A DNA stretch of 64,000 bases. Origin: Paramecium sonneborni (lineage: Eukaryota; Ciliophora; Oligohymenophorea; Peniculida; Parameciidae). The position numbers and the translations under genes are program-made. How positions within the stretch are numbered: the stretch's first letter is position 1; each line of letters opens with the position of its first letter. Below the pieces are notes generated by a model that worked only from the letters and a program-made list of their open reading frames with translations, had not been told where the DNA came from and ran no database searches. Shown here piece after piece: positions 48,301 through 61,700 of this stretch. Location: positions 140,957 through 204,956 of the forward strand of contig CAJJDN010000176.1 of the NCBI GenBank assembly GCA_905182985.1, given 5' to 3'.

Positions 48301-50803
48301 ATGACAAGATGTGCAATAATTAGAATTAGAAATACATGTTAGACAAGGAAGTTAACATTCTTCACAAATCATAGAATTATTTTAATAATAGCCTGGTTTA
48401 CAATTGCAATCATTTTGATTCAACACTGAATTTGGATCAGAACATCTTAAACATTTATTAGATACATCGATGCAGGTGGAACATTATGATGAGCACTATA
48501 CACAGTTTGTTCCAACAGAAAAATAACCTTGTTAACATAAACACTTGTCATTATCAAGGTGGAATATACTAGTATCAATACAAGAGAGACATGTATTTAC
48601 ACTTGTTGAACAATCAAGACAAGGTTATTAACAAAGGGAACAAGCTGTTCCATTAGTTCCTGATTATCCATATCCATATTTACATACACATTTATTATTT
48701 ATTAGATCATGATTTATATCTACACATGACAGACAATAATCATCTGTATTTTGACATTTATTACAAGGTGGTTAACATTCTTAGCAAATATGATTGACTT
48801 CAAAATATCCATCATTGCATATACATTAATTACTGATTTGAGTTTAATGAATATCAATACATGTTAAACAACGATTTTAATCGATTTCACAAGTTTTGCA
48901 TGGTGTTGCACATTATGAACAATTTAAGCCTACTTCATAAAATCCTGGTTTACAAATACAATTCTTCGAAGAATTTATGATTTAATTAGTATCAATACAT
49001 GTTAAGCATCCATTACTATCACATAATTTACATGGTAGCACACATGGTGCACATGTATCTATAGCATTTGAATAATAAGTGTCTTTACAAATGCATTCAT
49101 AAGATGCATTAATTTAATGATTAGAATCTCTGCAACTATCACAATGAGTATCATTTACAGAACAAATTAAACAAGGATCTTAACAAGGAATACAATTAAA
49201 GTCATTATCATTTACGTAACCAGAATTACAAATACACTGTCCATTATTTTTATAATGCCGTATATCTTTGCATTCAGTACAGTAATTAGCAGTTCCTAAA
49301 CATTCTAGGCAAGGAGTTACACATGCTCCACAGTTTACTCCATTCATAAAAAACCCTACATTACAGACACATTAATTAGATCCATCAACAGTTTAATGAG
49401 TATCAATACATGATAAACAGTGAACTGCTGTTCCTAAGCATGTATTGCATGGTTATGTACAAGTTTAACAATTATTAGGTGTATTAGTTACTACTAGATA
49501 TTTATTAGCTGGGCAAACACAAGTATTTGGGGTAGTAGTACTCATTTCAAAAGTAGTTGCACATTCTAAACAATGATTACCATTTGTTTAACACTTTGTA
49601 CAAGGATGAATACAAGACTAACAATTTAATGATGCATCTGTGAAATAACCATCAGAACAACTTCCGCATACATTATTGATTGGCGTTACATTTGTATTAA
49701 CACATGATGTACATTTTGTCGGAAAATCAACACAATTGTAACATGGTGAAGTACATTAAATGCAAGTATTTCCCGATTTGTAATAATTTGATATACATGA
49801 TGTACATAACATTTCAGAAGTACAATTTTAGCAAGGAGCAACACAACTTTAACACATAAAAGATGCATTCATAAAATAAGTTGCTTAGCATTAACAAGTT
49901 GTTCCTGATTGATAAGTAGAATCATTACAGGATGTACATACTGATAATGAAGTACAATTAATGCATGGTAATTAACATGGTTAACAAGTGGTATTTTCAT
50001 AATACCCATTATCACAAATACATTAATTATTATCTAGATGTCTATGTAATCCTCCTACACAAGAACCACAATTAGTTGCAGATAATGTACAAGTCTAACA
50101 TAGACTTGAACAATTTTGACATGTTTTAGGTGTACTATTTACCTCAAATTGATTATTTTAGCACGAACATGTATGAGTACTTGAATCTATAGTGTATGTT
50201 GAAGCACATGTTAAACAATAACTTACTGTAGTTTAGCAAGTAGCACATGGAAATTAACATTAATTACAAAAGTAATTTGAAGTATTCATTATATAATTAG
50301 ATGGACAACTACATGAAGATGGCGTTTGATTTGTAGTATCAACACAAGTACTACAATTACTACCACTTGATGAACAATTTAAACATGGCTTTATGCATGG
50401 ACTACACGAATTTCCATTTAGCCAATAATTATCATTACACGAAGTACATATAGTTGAAGAACTACACACTTTACAATTACTTGGACAGTTTTCACACAAA
50501 TAGGTTGATGTATTCATTATGAGACCATTATTGCATGCACAGGTTGAAATTACTTAATTTGTTGTATCAACACATGCAGTACAAGTTGTAGCATTTGTTG
50601 AACAGGTTGCACATGGTTTTGTACATGCATAACAATTATTACCACTCTTATAGTAATCTGGGTTACAAGTATTGCATATTGAACTGCCGCCACTACACTA
50701 GCAATAGCTTGGACAAGCACATTATGCTAACAATATTTATAGAATTACTTTAATAAAGAATTCCACTTAATATTAACAAAAAAAAGATATTGTTCTCTCC
50801 CAT
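45328..50803 (-). CDS. Giant cysteine-rich (furin/TNFR-like repeat) membrane protein, 1817 residues
   Basis: Exons 50803-50749 and 50726-45328 on the minus strand, with one 22-base TAG intron, sum to 1818 codons. Signal peptide: MGENNIFFLLILSGILYQ. Residues 20 to about 1240 are tandem CxxC modules such as CPSNCKVCSSSTICTSCN and CIKPCLNCSSSGSNCSTC, the furin/IGFBP-N-like pattern common in ciliates. Near residues 1130-1255 are ECDDGNxxxxDGC motifs (ECDDGNLLSGDGCNQNC). The last 500 residues hold a beta-rich ectodomain and several membrane segments (KFLFMLILIFC; SIIGWICVGNISLILVIQLI). A surface or phagosomal receptor-like role is inferred. The coding frame showed no TGA where I scanned it. Confidence 0.85.
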
Positions 50804-52689
50804 TCTATCTTTGGACTTAAGTGAAAAATATTTAAAGATCTTATTTATATTATTCAAATCAAAACTGTATCCGAAAATTTTTATATATTTATTTATTAAT
50901 AATGTATATATTATATTATTTTTATATGATGTAATGAAGTGAACAACTTTTCTTAAAATGATGCAGTTCCAATGATATATGTCGAATGTATTATTGTGAC
51001 CATTTTGATAAAAGATAAGCTTATCAACATCATAAAATAATTATCCTATATAAAAATTTCCATTTCGTAAGATTAATTTATCAAATTTTGAGAATAATCT
51101 GTATTCTTGTGATTTTTTGTTATTGAAGCGTAAAGTTATTGTTAAAACAATTCATCTGATAATTATTGGACGAATGTTAAAATTTTTATAATTTTTAATT
51201 AAACATAAAATAATTCAGAAAAAATTATTTTTATAAATTTTCAAATAGAAAATTGCATAGTGAAAATAGAGATGAGATATGGTGACTATTTTTCAATTAT
51301 CTAAAAAGTATTTTTATTTTGAAATTAAATTAGAAGTTTAATCTAATTTTATTTTGATTTTTTCCTATATATAAAATAAAGTGTTAAAATTTATTAAATT
51401 ATAATGGGCTTTCATTTTTTTCTATTTCCCTTTAGCATGATATCTATGTGATTACTTTGCTTCATTTTGTAAATATTGATTAGAGTATATTGATTTATTA
51501 ATTTGATTGTTATTACTCATTTTAGTTCTTTTTTTAAAAAAAAATTAATTCTAAAAAGTGTTAAATTCAGACTATTTTATACATTTGGTTCCATTAATTC
51601 TCTTATAATTTTTTCTTTAGTTTAATATTAATAACCTCCTTTTAAATTTCCCATATATTGTTTCTACCACAAAAATGAATTCTTATCCTATTTTCTATTA
51701 TCCGTATTTGTTTTTTATTCTTAATTTTTCTTTAAGATGATGTTTATTTAACAATGAAAAGATTTATAATTTTTTTTGATTGAATTATTTTACATTCTCT
51801 CTTTTTTTAGTCATCGCCTCCTGTTTGTATTTATAAATACCTCTTCTAAACAACCCCCCAGCTTAACTATTTAAATAAATTTGCTTATATCTTAAAATTA
51901 AAACTTTCACAACAAAAAATACCAACTAAACCTCTATTTAAACTCAAAAATTTTTAAACAGAATGTTTTGTATATAGATTTATATTAAAATTATTAGACT
52001 TTCAATAATAATTTTACACATAAAGAACGATCATTAAATACTTGAAAAAAGCAAAGGATATTAAAACAAAATTACTTAAATTTAAGATTAGAAATTTATA
52101 AATTTATATTGCAAATGATTGAAGAATAAATCAATTTTGCTTTTCATTTAGGTTATCCTTAAAATTATGTATTTTATAGAAAAAAATTAGTTAAATAATG
52201 ACTTCATACAATAAAGTATCTCTAACATAGAAAACTTAATTATAGTTTAACTTTATGTTAAGCCTATTCTTGATGATATTTGAAAATGAATAGTAATGTA
52301 AAATATACACTTACTTCTTAATATTAATAATTAAAATTTTCGAAATTAACATTAAAATCTCTATCAACATAATAAATATTTTCATTGCTAGACATCTCAT
52401 TTCTCAATTTAAATAAATTTTAATATGTTTTTCATAATAAATAAAATTAATATAATTTCCAAATTACATACTACGCTAGAGTAATTTTTCTGATTTGAAT
52501 AAACTCCTCCCTTTTTAATAGATATTTATTCAATAAATTATTACAAAAAAAAAACTGATTTAAATGCAATCCATTATTGACCCCCAGCCTTCTAACACAA
52601 AATATCAACTGAATATGAGGTAATTAATTAATTAAAAAATCAGCTCAAATCAAGACAAATAGATTAAAACTTCTTAAATTTGTGATTCT
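50804..52689. other. Long AT-rich intergenic region, 1.9 kb
   Basis: Upstream of the cysteine-rich gene. Many homopolymer runs; short C-runs at 51853-51858 and 52577-52583 stand out against the AT background. I could not support a gene on either strand. Confidence 0.45.
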
Positions 52690-52998
52690 ATGCACAATAT
52701 TTGCAAAATTTACGGTTTGATCTGGTTAAGTAATTCACAAATTTTCAAGCAAGTTAGATCTAATAAGAAGTCAAGAGGAGAGGAGCAGCATTTAAAATAA
52801 ATTTTGACTCGTAATTTATAATATAGAAATTGAGATAAAGGTATAATGTACTTTTTTTTAGAAAGAAGTCTTTTTAAGCAATTATCTAAAGATTCAAACA
52901 TATTCAACAAAAATAAGTCTACAAAATCAACAGAAAATATTAAGTCAAAAAAAGTAATTGCCAAAATAAAAAGGGATAACTTGAGATCCAATTCATGA
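52690..52998 (+). CDS. Possible small basic protein (weak model)
   Basis: Assuming a 30-base AAG-ending intron within 52807-52842, the plus strand gives about 92 residues from MHNICKIYGLIWLS to TGA 52996-52998. The product is Lys/Ser/Asn-rich (KSTKSTENIKSKKVIAK). No homologue recognised. Only composition supports it. Confidence 0.3.
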
Positions 52999-53180
52999 AC
53001 ACAGCTCAATATCATAAAAAGTTTAAGAAGTTGAAAACTAAATGTGTTCCTTTATTTGGTTCGGAAAAAACAATGATGAACATGATGAGATGATATAAAT
53101 AAAAATTTTGTTTTTATAATCTTGTTGATATATTCAATATATTCTTAACAATATTTTAATAAAATGATCTTTAATAATCA

Positions 53181-53516
53181 TCAATTTAGTATTATAGCCA
53201 ACAAGACTGATCCATAAAGAAGTCCTGTGATCCAACTAACTACTTTGTTTAGTTCGCATTGTTTAATATCAGAATTCCAGGAATACGAATTAATTTATGT
53301 TTCACATTAACGGCTGGGGTAATTCCAACTAAAATTAAAAGGATCCGGAACACCTTAGCAATCTTCCTAATTGAATTCTGTTCAAGGTTTGTTTGTACAT
53401 TTAGATTCATTCGAATCCCAATTACAATAATCACTTAAACAATCTTCATATTGTAATAAAGTTTCGCATGATGGGGGAGCAGAATTTAAAATTATGAGTA
53501 ACTAGAATATCTTCAT
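53181..53516 (-). CDS. Small secreted/membrane Cys-rich protein with in-frame TGA or 21-base intron
   Basis: The minus strand begins MKIFQLLIILNSA (signal peptide), then CETLLQYEDC, DYCNWDSNESKC, EDCQGVPDPFNFSW and a C-terminal membrane helix (WITGLLYGSVLLAIIL). An in-frame TGA follows the residues KCTNKP. It disappears if a 21-base GT..CAG segment (near 53368-53388) is an intron, giving 104 residues, but this also removes a Cys. Alternatively a Trp codon has mutated and the gene is dead. The remaining Cys/Trp pattern resembles surface-antigen-like modules. Confidence 0.45.
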
Positions 53517-54299
53517 TATTTTTGTTCAAATTAAATTAAGATTTTTTGTTTTGTTTTCATATTTGTAATAAAAGGAAAAAAATTAATAAAACCATGAGTC
53601 TTCAAAAATAGATTGGAAAATAAAACTTACCAACAAGAGTGGTAATAATTCACACATTTATAAAAATGAGAAGGATTTGAATTTGTTGGAATGTATTTCA
53701 CAGAATTTGAACTGATAAAATTTTTTTAGGGTTTGGATTTGGTAAAAGAGGTTGATCAATACTGCTTTAATTCTAGCCCACACTTCCCTTTCAGTGCCAT
53801 AGTTAAACAATTCTCCCTAATAAAATTTAGTAATTGTTTTTTTTTCATGAATTTTTTGAAAAAAAGTAGGTAGAGTTAAAGAAGTGGTTTTGCCCTTTCA
53901 AATTTTCAGCAATTACATGGAGTAAGATGCAATGAATAAAAAAATTCATAAATGATCGTTCCCTTAATAGTAATAATAGCCAAAAATTTATTTATTTATA
54001 ACGAAATTATATATAAAAACAAACAACGATTTCATATTTTTTTTTTTATTATAAAAAATATCATTCAGTGTCTATCTTTTAATAGTATTTTTATTCAAAA
54101 ACCAAATCTTAAGTGGTTTTTACCTCAGAGGTTAAAATTTTTCTTTGATTTTAAATTTGTGATTAAGAAATCTTCACTAAGTTTATTCTAAAATTTTTAA
54201 TCTCTCATTTCCTTATCTCAAACTTTGTAAATGATTATTTAACTTTTTTGTTAAAAATGAATTCAATGAAATCTTACTCATAATAATTATATGTAAATA

Positions 54300-54960
54300 G
54301 TTTAATACTAGGAAAGAGTACTTTTTAGTGTCGAAATAAATTCCTCATCCATCCACAGCCTTATTTTCAGTAATTATTATTGATTCAATTTATAAATCAG
54401 AGTCTTTTTGTTACAAATACAATCCTCCTCCGAATTTATTTGCATAATTAGATAAAATTTTACAATTTTTCATCCTTAATCCAACATTTTAAATTGATAT
54501 CGCACCTCCACTACTTCTAAATGAAATCTGAATCCCTGATATTAATTATTTAATTAATAAAATTTTGGATCAAAAAATAAAGGCAACCATTTTATTTTTC
54601 CTTATTCTGATAGTATAAAATATTGTTTATTATAAAAATTTTGAATTCTTCAACTTCAAAAATGAAAACTCCATTTGAAAAATTTGATCCATTATTAGAA
54701 ACCATTCTATATGTTAAATAATGAGAGAATTTTAATCAGAAATACTTTTCACATTTATCCTCTGGTTTGATTGATTACTAAACATTAAATCTAACTAATA
54801 ATCTTGGAAAAAAAAATAATTTATTCTTTTAATGGTGCATCTCTCCATAAGCTGCAAATTGCAATTTTATAATTTAAATTTGAAAAAATTGGAATTTCAT
54901 CCAATTTTTGAATATATGCTTTGCTCTAAATTATCTTTAGTTTTTCAATATTAAATCCAC
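54300..54960 (-). pseudogene. Degenerate beta-helix (pectin-lyase-like) repeat gene fragment
   Basis: The minus strand shows repeats typical of ciliate parallel beta-helix proteins: SNNGSNFSNGVFIFEVEEF, ISFRSSGGAISIQNVG, NYANKFGGGLYLQQKDSD, IIITENKAVDG then GIYF. The last is split by a TGA where Gly is expected, and other frames break. It looks like the decayed end of a larger gene. Confidence 0.4.
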
Positions 54961-55129
54961 AATTCTTCACTTGAATTGATTGTAAAATGATTAATACTTA
55001 CCTAACTTTATTTTAGTATATGGGCTGAAAATTTACCTAACACTATTGCATTAGGAAATTACTAAAAAATTTATTTTGATTATTAAATATATTTTAGGTC
55101 TTAGATTCTTAGTTTAATTATGTAGAGAA

Positions 55130-55879
55130 ATGGGATTAACATATGAAAAATATGCAGGATAATTAAGAAAATTAGAAAGGAAAATGGAAATGATGGAAGA
55201 ATACTAAGGTCAAGACATAAATTTAATGAAGATGAATAAGTTCGATTACCTTAAGGAGACGATAATTCTGTTAGTTTCCCTTACAATAAAAGGTAACTAT
55301 AATTATATATTATTACTAGGAGAGGTAATAAATAATCACATCCTAAGACAAATGTAAGATAAAACTTAGATGATGAATAGTTTTAAGATGGGGTAGAAGA
55401 TAACTTTTTACCATGATATAATATAATATCTAATTAAATATCTTCTTTTTATTGAGAAATCAACAAACTATAGGTCTTATGTATTTAAGAGCAATACTTA
55501 GACATATTTTGTTTATAATACTTTCATATTTTTTTAAATGTATTATTATCTACGAATTCAATTCTGTGTATTCCAATTTATTACTAGTAAGGAAGATCTG
55601 TACTATTATTCTTAAGTTTTCTCTATAAACCTAATTAAGAGTTACTAGAAAATCCACCAAAAAATAATTATAATGCCATAAATATACCATAAAACCACAT
55701 ATTCTAAATATGCATGTCCTTAAATATTAAAAAGCTACAACTTATTTTTAATTTCAGAAATTAAAAATAGACTCTATGTTCTTTTTACAATTTTTATGTT
55801 GGCAATATTAGAATTTATTATGGTACTAATTAAATAAAATTCAAAATATTTTAACTATTGTTTTATTTTCATGGAGTGA
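55130..55879 (+). CDS. Open frame with coiled-coil start, uncertain
   Basis: From MGLTYEKYAGQLRKLERKME the plus frame continues across a 27-base GT..TAG segment to TGA 55877-55879. The N-terminal 50 residues are plausible coiled coil (LRKLERKMEMMEEYQ). The rest is AT-driven, hydrophobic and unremarkable. Only the first part persuades me that something is coded here. Confidence 0.28.
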
Positions 55880-56084
55880 ATGTATAAATGGATTTTTTTT
55901 CTAATTAATTAGTTTTGACATAGAGTAACACAAAACCTTCTAAAAATTTTTTACAATATAGAATAAACTTTTCTGTCTCATTGTTTTCAGAAGATAGTTT
56001 TATTGATTCATCACAATCATGTCTTTATTGATAAATTTAATTTGTTCCTTTAAAATTTATTTATGATTTTAATAAATATTATTC

Positions 56085-57093
56085 GAGCGTAGTTTCAAAC
56101 TTTGGTGTACTAGCCATAGCAGGCAGTGGTGCCTTATTAACTCATCAAAAGGTTATGAACAAATAATTTACAACAACTTTATCCAGGCTAGTTGAAAGAC
56201 TTTTTCTGCCATCATTAATTTTTACAAACTTTCTTAAAGCAGTCACAATTAGTTCTTTAGTATAATTAATACCTAGTACTATTACAAAATTTAATGCTTA
56301 TTTTTTGATTATAGAAAAGGAATTGTTAGTAATAAATATTGGATTAAAGAAAAAAGCTAAATTCAATCGTTATTTTACCACCTGCAAATCCACACACGAC
56401 AAATATTTAACCACAATTATCTTATAGAAAAATGAATTAAAACTAGTATCCAACATTATTATTTAAACTGAGATAGTAAATGCATTAACATGGTCTATAG
56501 GTAAACGAATATTAGAATAACATGAAAATGATTAGAATTAAGTTGAAATTGAACTTTCTTATTTAAGAATAGCTTTACCAGAATAATAATAAGAAATAAA
56601 AATGAATAAAAATCAGAAATGTCTTTTTGGAATATGCTTTTAATATCTGTATTAGCATCATTATGTTTTTTAATTATTTTTCCAATTTAAGATGACTTAA
56701 TAAATGATACATTTTTGCATAGTTTTGTATTCTTATCTCTATAAACAATTTCAAAAGCAAACGACACCATCCGACTTAATGATTCTTGGATCAAACTTAT
56801 ATTTAATTTATTTTAATAATTCATCGTAATAAGAAAAGATATCTACAATTATTTAAATAGTAGCAAATAGATTAATATCTTTACTTTTTAATGGGATTAA
56901 TTACTATTTTATTATTAGATAAATTATCAATAATGAATGATATTTGCTAATTATTTATACTATTGGTACTCCTTTTGCTATAAATATATTAATAATAGCC
57001 AAATAATATTAATAAAATGCAGAAGATGTTGTATCATTGATTTTATTATATGGATATCTAGGATGTATTATTAATTACTTATTGAATTATTGA
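56085..57093 (+). CDS. PIN-like (PILS / auxin efflux carrier family) membrane transporter, exon structure unresolved
   Basis: The family (Mem_trans) is recognised from both ends: N-terminal FGVLAIAGSGALL, LSRLVERLFLPSLIFTNFLK and AVTISS; C-terminal TTPSDLMILGSNLYLIYF (the conserved LG.NL segment) and YTIGTPFAINILIIAKQ, then LILLYGYLGC. The middle half-lost GNxGNLPL region reads VILPPANPHTTN. These pieces lie in different frames, so several tiny introns or frameshifts intervene. No start ATG is clear upstream of FGVLA; an ATG in front of NKQFTTTLSR is in frame. Relatives move auxin-like or other small organic anions across ER or plasma membrane; the substrate here is unknown. It may be a pseudogene. 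Confidence 0.5.
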
Positions 57094-57438
57094 ATGATAA
57101 TATATTTTGCAATATTTTAAAAAACTTGATATTTATATATATTTTATATTTTATACATATTTAATCGAAATCATTATATTAGATTAATAATAAATTTCAA
57201 TTAAATTTAAATACATCACTAATAAGAGAAAATCTTGTTTTTTTCATAATCTATTTATGGAAATTAATCATAATAAAATAAAAGAAGAAATTTAAAATTA
57301 TATTTATTAGTGAATCACAAAAGTTTTGCTTTCCATGGTTATTTCACTTAGAAGATTTTTTGTTTAATCCATTTATTTTAGTGAAATTTATTAAATTTTA
57401 GGAAAAATCTTAGTAAAACTTTTGGTTTAATAATTATT

Positions 57439-58080
57439 TCAAAATCCTAAAATTTTTCTAAATAATTGAATTATTCCATACTTTTGTATTTATTAATCAT
57501 AAATAAAGAAATGATTAAGTGAGGAAAGACTTTTTCAATAATTTCCTGCATTCCAATTAATAAATTAGTGCTCATCAATTAGAAAAGCTATCCATCTTGA
57601 TAGATTTATATCTGTATTCTAATCCACTTTACTTTTAATTAAGCATATTTTTTCTCCAAAATGTCCACTTTATTTTGAGATAAGTTTTAATTTTCAATAT
57701 TAATTGTTTTATTAACTCCTAATTCTTTTTTATAAATTAACTTTGAATGAGAATTTGATTTTTATATATATAATCATCCTAACATCAGAAAGTTATGTAT
57801 TCGACATTTTATAAAATTTGAAAAAGCAAATTGAACTTTGGAAACCTTTCCTTTTTATGTTTTTAAAATATTGCAATAAATAAATAAATCTTGATATCTC
57901 AAGTCGATGCTTAATATCTGTATTAACTTCTTATTTAATATTCTTAATCTGATTGGCTAATTATTTTTGGATATTTAATAGGGATCCCTTTATTGTAAGA
58001 AAATTATGTATTTCTTCAAACCTATAACATATCTAATATAAATATTATCTCGAAGTATCCAGAATCAAATTCAAAAAATT
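57439..58080 (-). other. Possible coiled-coil coding fragment
   Basis: The minus strand reads FEEIHNFLTIKGSLLNIQKQ, LANQIKNIKQEVNTDIKHRL and ENQNLSQNKVDILEKKYAQL, in at least two frames, ending at TGA 57439-57441. Coiled-coil character is clear but no start or exon structure was resolved. Could be a decayed gene. Confidence 0.3.
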
Positions 58081-58721
58081 TTTAAAAATGAAAAAAAAAA
58101 TCATCCATTTAGATTCAATTTTTCAACAAAATGTATTATATTCAAAAATACGCTATTTGAGGAAGTGTTAGCCTAATCAGGTGATTCCAACCATAATTAC
58201 ATTATAAATATATTTTTTATTTAAATTGAACTAATACAATTTTCTCACATGAATTTCATTCCTCATAAAATTAAGACATTAATTAGAAGCATAACATAGG
58301 TTGGTGTTAAGCTCATACTTAATTAAATTTCTAAAATTATATAAAAAACTTATCCTAATTTATATGAAAGAACAAAATCTCCTAAATTGTATTTTTTATG
58401 ATTAGTATATTTTGAAAAATTTTTAAAAAAAAAATAGAGACATTTGATTTGGTTTGTAATCCACTATTCATCATTAGAGTTTATTTTATATTTTATATAT
58501 TATTCTTCTTGTTTTTGTTTTTTGTGAATGAAATTGAGGCCACCCGCCTTTTCTCCTCTTTTTAAAGTTTCACTAATTTAATTAATGATGATGGTTAATT
58601 TTAAAATTAAATTGTGATACAAAACCTTATATAATTTAATAGATCATTCAATAAATTAAAATATTTATTATTCTTGCCATTTTTAGCCATATCTATTTTT
58701 AATTAAGAATTAATACTTTTC
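58081..58721. promoter_or_regulatory. Upstream region of the surface antigen gene
   Basis: AT-rich with one unusual GC-rich patch around 58537-58551 (GAGGCCACCCGCC). This should contain the promoter of a gene class that is expressed in a mutually exclusive way. No motif is proven. Confidence 0.35.
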
Positions 58722-61700
58722 ATGAATAATAAATTCATCATACTCTCATTGTTCATTGCTTTAGTAGCAAGTCAAACATACAGTATAACATCATGCACAT
58801 GTGCATAATTGTTATCAGAAGGAGATTGCATTAAAAATATTTCACTTGGTTGTTCTTGGGATACTACAAAGAAAACATGCGGAGTTTCAACAACTCCTGT
58901 ATTACCAACAGTGACTTATGCAGCATATTGTGATACATTTGTTGAAGCAGATTGCCCTAAAGCTAAACCATGTACTGATTGTGGAAACTATGCCGCATGT
59001 GCTTGGGTAGAGAGCAAATGTACATTTTTCACTGGATGTACACCTTTTGCAAAAACACTTGATTCTGAATGTTAAGCAATAAGTAGTAGATGTATTACAG
59101 ATGGAACTCATTGTGTTGAAATTGATGCTTGTAGTACTTACAAAAAGTAACTCCCATGTGTCAAAAATCCTGCAGGAAGCTTATGCTATTGGGATACAAC
59201 AAACAACACATGTGTTGATGCTAATACTTGTGAGAAATTACCAACAACATTCGCAACAGATAAAGAGTGCAGAGATTAGATTTCAACTTGTACAACAAAA
59301 ACAGGAGGTGGATGTGTCGATAGTGGAAATAACTGCAGCGATTAAACATTAGAAATTTAATGTGTTTGGAATAAATTAAGAATAACTGCTTGCTATTGGG
59401 ATGGAGCTGCATGCAAAGATAGAATTTGTGATAATGCACCCACTAGTTTGACAACTGATGAAACATGCAAGACATTTAGAACTGATGGAACATGTACAAC
59501 AAAAGCAAATGGAGGATGTGTAACTAGAACTACATGTGCAGCTGCAACAATTTTAGCATCATGTATGAAAAATAGTTCAGGTGGTGACTGTTACTGGACA
59601 GGAACTGCTTGTGTAGATAAGACTTGTGCAAATGCCCCAACTACAATGACAACAAATTCAGCATGTGGAGGATTTGTAACAGGATGTATCACTAAATCAG
59701 GTGGTGGTTGTGTTGCTAATGGAGCTTGTTCTGTTGCTAATGTACAAGCAGCTTGTGTTAAAAACTCAAGCAATTTTGATTGTATTTGGGATACAACTTG
59801 TAAAGAAAAAACATGTGCCAATGCACCTACAACAAATAATTCTCATGATTTATGTACCTCTTATTTATCTACTTGCACTGTTAAATCAGGTGGTGGATGT
59901 TAAAATAGAACATGTACCAATGCCCCAACAACATTGACAACTAATGATGCATGTGAAGCGTATCTAACTGGAAATAATTGTATAACAAAAACGGGAGGTG
60001 GATGTGTTACAAATACTACATGCGCTGCAATAGCCTTAGAGGCTGCTTGTGTTAAGAATTCTTCTGCATAAACTTGTTTCTGGGATACTGCAAGTTCAAG
60101 CTGTAAAGATAAAACATGTGTGAATGCTCCATCAACTAACACTACTCATGATCTCTGCTAAGCCTTCTTAAACACTTGCACAGTAAATTCCACAAGCGCA
60201 GGATGTGTGGAAAAAACCTGTGAAAACTCATTAGCTTTGGCTATTTGTGACAAAGATATAGGTAATAGAGCATGTATTTGGAAAGGAAAATGCTATAAGA
60301 AATAATGTGTCTTAGCTTCATCTGCTACAACTACTCATGCTGATTGTTAAATCTATCATTCTTCTTGTACTTTGAATAATTCAGGTAGTGGATGTGTTCC
60401 ACTTCCACTAAAATGCGAAGCTATAACTAATGAAGCTGCTTGCTATATAAAATCTAATGGTTCAGCATGTGGATGGAACGGAACTTAATGTATTGATAAA
60501 GCTTGTTCAACTGCCTCAAAAACATTCACAACCACTTCATAATGTCAAGGACACATATCTTCTTGTGTTGCGAATAATCCTGCTACTGTTAATGGATCTT
60601 TGACTATTTAAGGATGTTAAGATTTACCAACAACATGTACAGCTAGAAAATCTTCTGAAAATTGTGAAATCACAAGAACTGGATTCCCGACTTGTCTATG
60701 GGTCTCATCCTCTACATCATGCGTTGAAAAGTCTTGTACAACAGCTAGTACTGTTGGAACTACTGGTGCATTATCAGCAGGAGGATTTACTTTTTCTGCT
60801 TGTCAAAGTTATCTCAGTAATAATGCTTGTATTTCTAACAATACTGCTGATGGATGCATGGCAAAGCCATCTAGTTGTTCATCATTAGTTTCATCTAATT
60901 GTCAACTAGGATCTAAAGCAAGTGGAGATTGCTATTGGAATGGCAGCAGCTGTGTTGATAGAACTTGTGCAGCCATTACTTATACTACGCACACCAATTG
61001 TTTTTCCACATTTAATCAATGTACAGTAAATAATGGAGGCACTGCTTGTTAACCATTAGCCACTGCTTGCACATCTTACACAACTTAAGAGAATTGCAAA
61101 TTTACAATAACTAATAAGAATTGTGTTTGGACTGGATTAGCTTGTAGAAATGCCACTTGTGCAGATGCTCCTGATACTACTTCTTATAATACTGATCCCA
61201 AATGCAAAGCTTATCCAACACCAAGCGAAACTTGTACAGTTGTCTACAAGGTTGGAGCTTAAGGATGTGTACCAAAATCGTCAAATTGTTCAGATTATAT
61301 GACATAAGCTTAATGCCATAAAACTATCACAAATTTAACAGCTATTGATGATTGTAAGTGGATTGTTGATAGATGTTATGCATTATCCTCTTTTGCTACC
61401 GGAGCTTGCACAACATTCAAGGGTACTTAAACAATGTGCCAAGGCTATAGAGCAGGATGTACAAACACTGGCAGCGCAGCCTCCTCAGCGTCTTGCACTT
61501 TAGATTGTACATTAAAAATAGGATCAGGTTTGACATTTTCAGATTGTTAAGCATTAGATTCTACTTGTTCAGTCAAAAAAGATGGCACAGGTTGTATTGC
61601 TATCTAATCTACTTGTGCNCACTACTCATGATCTCTGCTAAGCCTTCTTAAACACTTGCACAGTAAATTCCACAAGCGCAGGATGTGTGGAAAAAACCTG

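Noticed and set aside
51853..51858. C-run as telomeric repeat
   Set aside because: A single short run, not tandem CCCCAA/CCCAAA units.
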